Positions 29,798 through 35,858 of a stretch of 35,858 nucleotides of DNA are shown piece after piece; position 1 is the first letter of the stretch; each line of letters starts with the position of its first letter. Both the position numbers and the translations under genes were made by a program. This DNA is from JAICYJ01 sp035695105 (lineage in GTDB: Bacteria > Actinomycetota > Thermoleophilia > Gaiellales > JAICJC01): the NCBI GenBank assembly GCA_035695105.1, contig DASSEV010000080.1, forward strand, positions 1 through 35,858, read 5' to 3'. A model generated the notes under the pieces. It was not told where the DNA came from, made no database searches, and saw only the letters and a program-made list of their open reading frames with translations.

Positions 29798-30019
29798 ATG
29801 ACGTTCTTCTTCTCGTTCACGCAGATGCTGCTCTCCGCGGTCGTGGTCGTGCTCGTGCTGATGCACTCCGGCAAGGACTCTGGCCTGTCGGGGATGTTCA
29901 ACCCCGGTCAGAGCAGCTTCGGCGGCACCGCCGTGATGGAGCGAAACCTGAACCGGCTGACGGTCCTGGTGGCGCTGCTGTTCACGGCCAACGGGATCGT
30001 GCTCGGCTTCCTGCTGTAG
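29798..30019 (+). CDS. secG: Preprotein translocase subunit SecG
   Basis: 73 residues, two membrane helices: residues 5-22 (SFTQMLLSAVVVVLVLMH) and 52-72 (LTVLVALLFTANGIVLGFLL). The loop contains SGKDSGLSGMF and SSFGGTAVMERNLNRLT, the signature of SecG in Gram-positive bacteria. It is the small third subunit of the SecYEG channel and speeds export driven by SecA. Its stop TAG begins the -10 box of the tRNA-Leu gene. Confidence 0.95.
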   Translation: MTFFFSFTQMLLSAVVVVLVLMHSGKDSGLSGMFNPGQSSFGGTAVMERNLNRLTVLVALLFTANGIVLGFLL

Positions 30020-30022
30020 ACT
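30017..30022 (+). promoter_or_regulatory. -10 box of tRNA-Leu
   Basis: TAGACT, 12 bases before the mature tRNA end. I see no clear -35. Confidence 0.4.
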
Positions 30023-30034
30023 CCCCGAGCCCTC

Positions 30035-30120
<86 letters not shown>

Positions 30121-30375
30121 TCACGAAACCCCTGCAAACAGCACGATCGCGGCCAGATAGGCAAGTCGGTCAACTTGCGGTTTGCGCTTCCGAAGTACCG
30201 AGAAAGTACCCACTTCACCTGACCTGAGGAGATCGCAGCCGCTCTTCGCGGGTGAGCCGCGGATTCTCCACCCATGAACCGGCTGCGCGGCCGCGGGCTC
30301 CTAGCGTTGGATCAGGAACCCCGTTCAATACCTGACGGACGCGCCTTCTCATGGGCCGGGAACCGAGCTACTAGG
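30121..30375. other. Gene-free stretch after tRNA-Leu
   Basis: 255 bases with no supported gene. It holds an inverted repeat GCAAGT (30161-30166)/ACTTGC (30173-30178), possibly a terminator for the secG-tRNA transcript, and a GTACC pair around 30197-30215. I found no copy of the tRNA 3' end that would mark an attachment site, and no integrase. Confidence 0.5.
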
Positions 30376-33300
30376 TCAGGCGGATGACACGTCACGCGGG
30401 GTGACGAGGTCGGCGGCGAGGCGTTGATACAGCGTCGCGCCGGTCTGTTCAGCGAATGCGAGGACGTCTTCGCCGTGGCGGGCAGCGTCTGCACCGCGGC
30501 CGTCGCTGGCTGCTTGGTGGGCGGCGAGGAGGTGGGCGTCGGCGGCGAGCGGCTGGCTACCGATCTGCTCGTAAAGGGCGGTGGCTTCCGCGTATTTCTG
30601 GTCGGCGGTTAGGAGGAGCGCGTGTCGCCACCGGCACCCTTCGGGCAGCATGGTTGCTGCACGACGGATGTCTTCTTGCTTGCCGTGCGATACGAGGATC
30701 GGGCTGAGTTCGCACAGTTCGAGCGCGCGCGCGAAGAAGCCACCGTTGCTATACCAGCGGGCGAGGAATCGTTCCGTGGCGGCGAGGGCTTCGGCGGCTG
30801 TGCCGTGCGCGTGGTGATAGCGGGCTTCTAGCGCCTCGGCGTAGTAGAAATCCTCGTCGTTGCCGGTGGCAGTGGCGTGGGCGGTCTGGGCGGTCGCATC
30901 GGCGAGTGCTTCCTCGTCGCGGTCTTGTGCGAGTGCAAGGCGCCCGCGCACCACTCCCGCGAACGTCTCCAGAAAGTGATTGGATGTACTGGCCACTTGG
31001 GCGACAAGTCGCTGACTGGCCTGCCAATCGCCGTGGTGGTACGCCTGGTAGGCCTGCTCCACTGCCACCCATCCGATGTAGTTGGACAGCGCAAAGCGGC
31101 TCGCCCATCTGCCCGCAGTCGCATACGCCGTGTCTGCTGCCGCCATGTCGCCGAGGCCGCGCACGGTATCTGCCAGATTCGCGTAGACCACGGGCGCGCT
31201 TTGGTGCGCACGGTCGGACAGGATCCGGGCCGCGTCGCGGAGATCCACGACGCCGCCGAGGTCACCAAGCTGGACGCGCACGAACCCGCGGTATTGGAGG
31301 AGGTGAGCGCGGCCGGAGTCGAGGCCCGCGTCATCGGCGAGCGGCAGCGTCTGCTCGATCAGCGCACGCGCTTGCTCGGTCTGGCCGGAGTTGAGCAGGC
31401 GCCGTGCCCGTGCGCCGGCTATCTGGCACATCGTCTCGCTGGGTGCTGCACGTGCCGCGTAATCGGCGCCACGGCTCAGATGCAGCTCTTGCTCCTCGCC
31501 CGAGGCCTCATGCTTGTCAAACCAATCGCTGAGCATGTACTCCACCCGCGCCGCTGCCTCCCACCGTTCCACCTGGACTTGCGCTTCCAATGTGCGTTCG
31601 AGGGTTTGGAGGTCGACTGTGCCCGCGTTGCGAAGCGCCTCTGCCTCGGCGAGGTGAAGCGACGCGCGGGCCCTCCGGTCGTCTTGCGGGGTGAGGGCCA
31701 GTGCCGCCTGGTAGTGGCGCGCGGCTGCTCGGTGTGCGGAGGTGGCAGCGGCCTGACGGCCAGCTTCGGTGAACGCTGCCAGGGCCCTGGGTACAAGTGC
31801 GGCCACATCCTCGTCGAGCGCGCTTCGGAGTGCCAGTGCCTGGGTGTAGTGGTCTGACAGCAGCTCTGCCTTGTCGTCACGTTCACCGGCGAGCTGTTCG
31901 ATCCAGCGAGCGGCGGCCTCGTGCTTTTGGGCGCGATCAGCGCGGCGGATCTGCGAGTAGGCGACATCCCGCGTCAGCGCGTGACCGAACTGGAACTCTG
32001 TCTCACCCTCGATCGACGAGCGCCTGACACGCTGCAGGAGCTGTTTTCGCTCCAGCCCGTGCAGCAACTCATCCGTCTGCCAGATGCTTCGCTCGGTGAG
32101 CGCGCAGACCGCTCCGGCCCATGCCGTCCTGCCGACAACGGCCGCATCCTGGATCAGCGTCTTCTCTTCCGCAGACAGGGTGTCCAGACGGGCGGCGATG
32201 ATGCCGTGGATCGACTCCGGCAAGTCGGTAATCTCGCCTGCGAGTGTCCACCCCTTCCCATCTGTGACGAGCAGGTCGCGGTCTTGCAGCATCCGCGCCC
32301 ATTCCTGCGCATACAGCGGGTTGCCCTCCGCCCTTTCAAGGAGCGCGGATTGCACCTCGGCGGGGAGCAGCACTTGGTCGAGCAGCCCAGCGACAAGGCG
32401 TGCCGTGTCCTCACCCGACAACGGCGTCAGCGAGATCGTGGTCGCGTTCGTCTTTCCGCCGCCCCAATGCTCCCGCCGCTCAAACAACTCCGGCCGAGCG
32501 GTACACACGATTAGCAGGGGGACCGCTCCCGCGCGGTCAGCCACCAGATCGATGAAGTCGAGCAGCGCGTCATCCGCCCAGTGGATATCCTCGAACACGA
32601 GCACAGTCGGCCCATCTTCGGCTAGGGATTCGATGAACCGCCGCCAGGCGGCGAACGCCTCCACCCGACCGCCCTCACCCGCAGCGGTCGTGGCCTCAAG
32701 GCCGACCAGCGGCCCGAGATGCCGTGCTACCCACTCGCGGTCACGCTGCTCGACCACCACCGCGGCGACCGCCTCGGCGAGTTTCTCCTTTGCGACCTGT
32801 GCGGTGTCTGATTCGAGGATGCCCGCCTGCGACTTGACCATCTCGCCGAGTGCCCAGAAGGCGACACCGTCTCCATAGGACAACGACCGGCCGCGCCGCC
32901 AGGTAATCAACTCGGGTCGCTCTGACACATACTCGGAAAGGTCCTCGACCAGGCGGCTCTTGCCGATCCCCGGCTCACCGATCACCGACACAAGCTGCGT
33001 CGATGGCTCCCGCATCGACCGGTCAAGCACATCCCGTAGGATGCTCGCCTCGGTATCGCGACCGACCAGCGGAAGCTGGTCACGCGCCTGCTCTGGGACG
33101 ATCGAGCGCGGCTCGCTCGCTAACCAGACCGAGACCGGCTCGCTCTTGCCCTTCGCCTCAACCGGCTCCGCCGCCTCATAGCGGATCACCCGGTCGGTCG
33201 CCCGATGCGTCCACTCATCCACCAGTACACCATCCACCGGCGCAGCAGACTCCAAGCGCGCCGCCGTGTTCACCACATCACCCACCGCATCGACCGCGCC

Positions 33301-33747
33301 ACCACTGCCCTGCGACACCAACGCCTCGCCCGTCGTCACCCCGACCCGCACACGCAGACGATCATCCCCCGCCGAAGCCTCGGCATCGCCCAAACCGTCG
33401 CGGATGGCAAGCCCGCACCGCACCGCCCGCTCAGCGTCATCCTCGTGCGCCACGACACCGCCGAACACCGCCATCACACCATCGCCGGTGAACTTCGCAA
33501 CCATGCCGCCGGTGCGCTCCACACAGCCTCGTAACAGCGCCTGATAGGGCGCGAGAAAGCCCTCCACCTCCTCCACGTCCAGATGCTCCGACCGCCGCGT
33601 AAACCCGACCAGGTCAGCGAACAGCACAGAGATCACTCGTCGCTCGCGGCGTTCCTCACCCGGAGTCGATGCGAGGGAAGCGCCGCAGCCGCCGCAGAAC
33701 CGGAACCCGTCCGGGTTCTCCGTCCCGCACTTGGAGCAGACCGTCAC
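30376..33747 (-). CDS. Class III adenylate cyclase fused to AAA/STAND ATPase and TPR domain
   Basis: 1123 residues. Residues 4-22: zinc ribbon (CSKC, 10 residues, CGGC). Residues 35-200: class III cyclase with metal Asp45 (FADLVGFT) and Asp89 (TGDG), adenine-selecting Lys85 and Asp153, and transition-state Asn160 and Arg164; all present, so cAMP synthesis is likely. Then a STAND ATPase: Walker A GEPGIGKSR (about 255), Walker B LVFEDIHWAD (about 386). The remaining 500 residues are TPR-like helices. This is the layout of the mycobacterial Rv0386/Rv1358/Rv2488c group but without their LuxR-type DNA-binding end. GTG 33747 with TAGACT 6 bases upstream. Transcribed alone. Confidence 0.92.
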   Translation of the reverse strand: MTVCSKCGTENPDGFRFCGGCGASLASTPGEERRERRVISVLFADLVGFTRRSEHLDVEEVEGFLAPYQALLRGCVERTGGMVAKFTGDGVMAVFGGVVAHEDDAERAVRCGLAIRDGLGDAEASAGDDRLRVRVGVTTGEALVSQGSGGAVDAVGDVVNTAARLESAAPVDGVLVDEWTHRATDRVIRYEAAEPVEAKGKSEPVSVWLASEPRSIVPEQARDQLPLVGRDTEASILRDVLDRSMREPSTQLVSVIGEPGIGKSRLVEDLSEYVSERPELITWRRGRSLSYGDGVAFWALGEMVKSQAGILESDTAQVAKEKLAEAVAAVVVEQRDREWVARHLGPLVGLEATTAAGEGGRVEAFAAWRRFIESLAEDGPTVLVFEDIHWADDALLDFIDLVADRAGAVPLLIVCTARPELFERREHWGGGKTNATTISLTPLSGEDTARLVAGLLDQVLLPAEVQSALLERAEGNPLYAQEWARMLQDRDLLVTDGKGWTLAGEITDLPESIHGIIAARLDTLSAEEKTLIQDAAVVGRTAWAGAVCALTERSIWQTDELLHGLERKQLLQRVRRSSIEGETEFQFGHALTRDVAYSQIRRADRAQKHEAAARWIEQLAGERDDKAELLSDHYTQALALRSALDEDVAALVPRALAAFTEAGRQAAATSAHRAAARHYQAALALTPQDDRRARASLHLAEAEALRNAGTVDLQTLERTLEAQVQVERWEAAARVEYMLSDWFDKHEASGEEQELHLSRGADYAARAAPSETMCQIAGARARRLLNSGQTEQARALIEQTLPLADDAGLDSGRAHLLQYRGFVRVQLGDLGGVVDLRDAARILSDRAHQSAPVVYANLADTVRGLGDMAAADTAYATAGRWASRFALSNYIGWVAVEQAYQAYHHGDWQASQRLVAQVASTSNHFLETFAGVVRGRLALAQDRDEEALADATAQTAHATATGNDEDFYYAEALEARYHHAHGTAAEALAATERFLARWYSNGGFFARALELCELSPILVSHGKQEDIRRAATMLPEGCRWRHALLLTADQKYAEATALYEQIGSQPLAADAHLLAAHQAASDGRGADAARHGEDVLAFAEQTGATLYQRLAADLVTPRDVSSA

Positions 33748-33753
33748 CGGGCA

Positions 33754-33759
33754 AGTCTA
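33754..33759 (-). promoter_or_regulatory. -10 box for leaderless cyclase-ATPase gene
   Basis: Minus strand TAGACT, 6 bases before the GTG at 33747. Confidence 0.5.
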
Positions 33760-33854
33760 CGGATACGAGGCGGCTTTCGTACGCGAAGGCATGACCACCG
33801 GTCGATGCAGCGGCGCGCCGGTGGGCCACCGGGGTCGGCAGGCTCGCCGCCTCG

Positions 33855-33878
33855 CCCAGTAGCACCCTGAGTGCTGGG
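33855..33878. terminator. Hairpin downstream of the M55 peptidase gene
   Basis: AGCAC (33861-33865)/GTGCT (33871-33875) extended past a 3-base bulge by CCC/GGG. Lies about 40 bases after the stop of the M55 gene on the minus strand. Weak, no T-run. Confidence 0.35.
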
Positions 33879-33916
33879 TCAGTGGGCGTGTGGAGCGTCG
33901 GGGCTAATGCCTTGGC

Positions 33917-34870
33917 TTAGCCCGTGGCGAGGCCGAGTTCGTCGGCTGGCTGGGTGTACCAGTCGGGGTGCTGGTGGCCGCACCAGTAGTCGGCGATACG
34001 CGACAGCCGCTCGACGGCCGAGGGGTCAAGCGACGCTGCCTGTTCGGCGCTGGTGGCGCCGACGAAGTGGGGGAGGAGTGGCGCGAGCGCGGCGTTCATG
34101 GCGGCGGGGATCAGTGGCCGAGCTTCGCTCCACTGCGCGAGCGTTGCCTGGTATTCGACGTCGCCGCTTCGTTGCCAGCCCGCCTGCTGCATGGCAGCTT
34201 CCTGCTGATCGCCGTTTGCGAGGCTCGCCTCAAGCAGGAAGCCGCGGGGAATGCGAAGCGGCTGGAGTTGGTCGCAGTTTTCGACGCAGCGGCAGGCGAA
34301 CGCTCGGATCGCTTCATACCCCTCTTCGGGGTCGAACACCGGTTGTGCCTCGTCGTTTCGAATGGTGCGCTGAACCACGAGATATGGCGTGTCGCGGAGC
34401 GATCCGAGCGTCTCGTGATGCGAGTCGTTGCCGACGATCCCGAGGAGCGGCGCTTGGCTCGCCCAGGCGCGGCCATGGCTTTCGGAAACCAACTCGCCAT
34501 CGAGCTGCAGGCGAAGGCCCGGCACGTAGGTGTGGCTGATGAACCCGCTGCCGCCGCCGCGGGAGTGGTAGCCCAGCTGGAACATCCCGTCGACCCCATG
34601 GGCCGGTAGATCGAAGACGTTCCACGATTCGAGCCGCGCGCCATCCGGCAGAGCTCCGGCGGGGACGTTGATCGGATTGCCGCCGCCGTGGTTGTCAAGA
34701 ACGATCACCTCGTCCGCTCCCCCATCGACCAAGCCGCGCGCAGCGGCGACGGTGTCCGCTTCCATCCGCGGCTGGCCCGTCTCCCAGTACTCCGACCGGC
34801 AGGCGAAGACCTCAAACGGATGGCGCAACTGACTGACACCTTCCATATCGATGCTCAGAACAACGCGCAC
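33917..34870 (-). CDS. M55 family metallopeptidase (DppA-like D-aminopeptidase)
   Basis: 317 residues. Family DppA hydrolyses D-Ala-containing dipeptides, often from peptidoglycan. Zinc ligands follow the DppA pattern: Asp8 and Glu10 in SIDMEG, His61 in LDNHGG, His102 in LGYHSRGG, and Glu126 in GELVSES. SHTYVPGLRLQLDGE before the last ligand is also typical. Length slightly exceeds the usual 270-280 because of a C-terminal helical extension. GTG 34870 with GGGAGG 10 bases upstream, one of the few genes here with a Shine-Dalgarno sequence. It precedes the cyclase gene on the same strand but with its own hairpin between them, so probably separate. Confidence 0.9.
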   Translation of the reverse strand: MRVVLSIDMEGVSQLRHPFEVFACRSEYWETGQPRMEADTVAAARGLVDGGADEVIVLDNHGGGNPINVPAGALPDGARLESWNVFDLPAHGVDGMFQLGYHSRGGGSGFISHTYVPGLRLQLDGELVSESHGRAWASQAPLLGIVGNDSHHETLGSLRDTPYLVVQRTIRNDEAQPVFDPEEGYEAIRAFACRCVENCDQLQPLRIPRGFLLEASLANGDQQEAAMQQAGWQRSGDVEYQATLAQWSEARPLIPAAMNAALAPLLPHFVGATSAEQAASLDPSAVERLSRIADYWCGHQHPDWYTQPADELGLATG

Positions 34871-35020
34871 TGCACTCTCGCCTCCCGGTTCTCTAAGGGC
34901 GCAGAGAGCCTACCAATGCGCGCCTAGTGCTGAATATCCAGAATGAAAACAGTCGAATCATCACCACGAGTCAGGGCGGCCGTCCTTGCCACGGCGCCTG
35001 GGCTCCGACCGGCAGGCGAA
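34790..35020. repeat. Perfect 18-bp direct repeat
   Basis: CTCCGACCGGCAGGCGAA at 34790-34807, inside the 5' part of the M55 gene, and again at 35003-35020 in the gene-poor region upstream. Flanks differ. Could be a scar of recombination or partial duplication. Confidence 0.6.
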
Positions 35021-35379
35021 TCCTCTACAGCATCGACGCGACGTCACGTTCATCGCCAGACTCTGGATGTCCGCCGAACGGCACGGACGAGGGCATCAAC
35101 GCCCTCGTCGGCTTCAAGTGGGCACGCCGCTACGGGTTTCCCCATTGGATGACCAGGGTCGACAAGGATCCACGTGGACTACGCAAGCCTGCAACGCAGG
35201 CTCCATATCAAGGTTCCGCTGAGCCGCGCTGTCGTGCATCTGGCGCACAACAATTGCCGGTTCAACGTGAGGACCACCAGCACCTTCGGCCAGGTTCACT
35301 AGGGGCCTATGGCTCTGATGGGGCTGGGCGGCCGCCCGGTGTCGGCGAGGCGGGCGGCGCCACAGCTTGGTTCGACCCG
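34923..35379. other. Gene-poor stretch with possible gene remnants and hairpins
   Basis: About 460 bases with no convincing start, -10 box or ribosome site. Three plus-strand frames in turn give protein-like fragments (FIARLWMSAERHG, then GFKWARRYGFPHWMTRVDKD, then VDYASLQRRLHIKVPLSR to a stop at 35299-35301), as if one gene had suffered frameshifts. Two hairpins: GACGAGGGC 35086-35094 with GCCCTCGTC 35101-35109, and AGCCTGC 35186-35192 with GCAGGCT 35196-35202. Confidence 0.35.
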
Positions 35380-35858
35380 CTAGTGGTCGAGATCGATCAC
35401 GACCCGAGCCGTATGCTCGCTCGTGTTCGTACTCCACGCTTGGCCGCTTGCCTGGTCGTAGCGGCCGGTACCGCCGGTGATCGCGATGTGTGTCACCGAC
35501 TCGTTATTCATGGTGCTGGTCAGTGCTGAGCCGACCAGCGTGCCGCCGGGCAGCGTGAACGTGCCCTGGCACTGATCCTGCGTGCCGATCAGCTGGGTGC
35601 ATACAACGTTCAGCCAGCCTACCCGCATCCCGTTTCGAAACAGCTTGGCGCGGAAGATGAACCCATCGCCCGGCTTCGGAGCACCGGTCGAGTGGCTGAT
35701 GTTCACAAAAGCCGCGCCCGCGTCGACTTGCTTGAGGACGAGCCGCTGATCACTGGTCGAACCACCCGCCCGCGCCAGCGAGACGCCGCCGATCGCCGCC
35801 GCCAAGATCGTCGCGACCAGCCCGGTCAGGACGATTCGGCGTAGGCCAGTTGAGAACA
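35380..35858 (-). CDS. Secreted allene-oxide-cyclase/dirigent-like barrel protein, N-terminus cut off
   Basis: The frame continues past the right edge, so the start is outside; 158 residues are visible. It begins with a signal-peptide-like helix (RRIVLTGLVATILAAAIGGV, then SLARAGG). The mature part has alternating beta strands: GDGFIFRAKLFRNGMRVGWLN, CTQLIGTQDQCQGTFTLPGG, and the diagnostic AITGGTGRYDQASGQAW that closes the allene oxide cyclase-like barrel. Two Cys could form a disulfide. In plants this fold guides radical coupling or cyclisation; in soil actinobacteria such secreted proteins are common and uncharacterised, so no activity is claimed. Confidence 0.75.
   Translation of the reverse strand, partial: FSTGLRRIVLTGLVATILAAAIGGVSLARAGGSTSDQRLVLKQVDAGAAFVNISHSTGAPKPGDGFIFRAKLFRNGMRVGWLNVVCTQLIGTQDQCQGTFTLPGGTLVGSALTSTMNNESVTHIAITGGTGRYDQASGQAWSTNTSEHTARVVIDLDH

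Overview
The window is GC-rich with dense, tightly spaced genes, many GTG starts and ATGA/GTGA-type overlaps. Together with gene content (SigH-type sigma factor, CtpE-like P-type ATPase, DUF2934, TadG-like protein, cyclase-AAA-TPR regulator) this suggests an actinobacterium, probably a Thermoleophilia-like lineage. That placement is inference; there is no rRNA here.

Layout. 1-3150: a housekeeping block, cysS (5' end cut off) - rlmB - yacP/rae1 - sigH - tRNA-Thr(UGU), the order seen in Bacillus, which breaks right after the tRNA. 3186-5511: MBL-like protein, MFS exporter, DUF1905 protein. 5649-8298: a signalling patch with a predicted 51-residue membrane peptide, a membrane diguanylate cyclase with a degenerate HATPase tail and a structured leader, an RsbW-like kinase, a candidate small RNA and a frameshifted DUF2934 gene. 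8363-9791: MalK/UgpC-type ATPase and a tiny hydrophobic protein. 10000-14916: purE-purK, divergent from a CtpE-like ATPase, then an ornithine cyclodeaminase relative that follows a heterodimeric ABC exporter (14928-18408). 18436-18696: a cluster of GGGTCAG-type palindromes. 18716-21170: MFS transporter convergent with a primary-type sigma-70 gene. 21297-22516: zinc-ribbon ORF and TadG-like surface protein. 22657-28573: a forward run of GNAT, CocE hydrolase, SDR, MFS, glycosyltransferase and thioredoxin-fold protein. 28527-30120: small helical protein, selD, secG, tRNA-Leu(GAG). 30376-35858: accessory genes (cyclase-AAA-TPR protein, M55 aminopeptidase, partial barrel protein) and a gene-poor stretch.

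The most general new observation is a promoter rule. At least a dozen genes have TANNNT ending 6-9 bases before an ATG or GTG, with no Shine-Dalgarno sequence, which predicts widespread leaderless transcription. It resolves several start codons, predicts a 51-codon gene that a length cut-off would miss, points to a non-canonical ATC start, and reveals overlapping back-to-back -10 boxes between purE and the P-type ATPase. Other unexplained structures are a three-hairpin candidate sRNA behind a consensus promoter (7963-8110), a leader whose two ends pair to hide the ribosome-binding site of the diguanylate cyclase (7328-7440), and the palindrome cluster.
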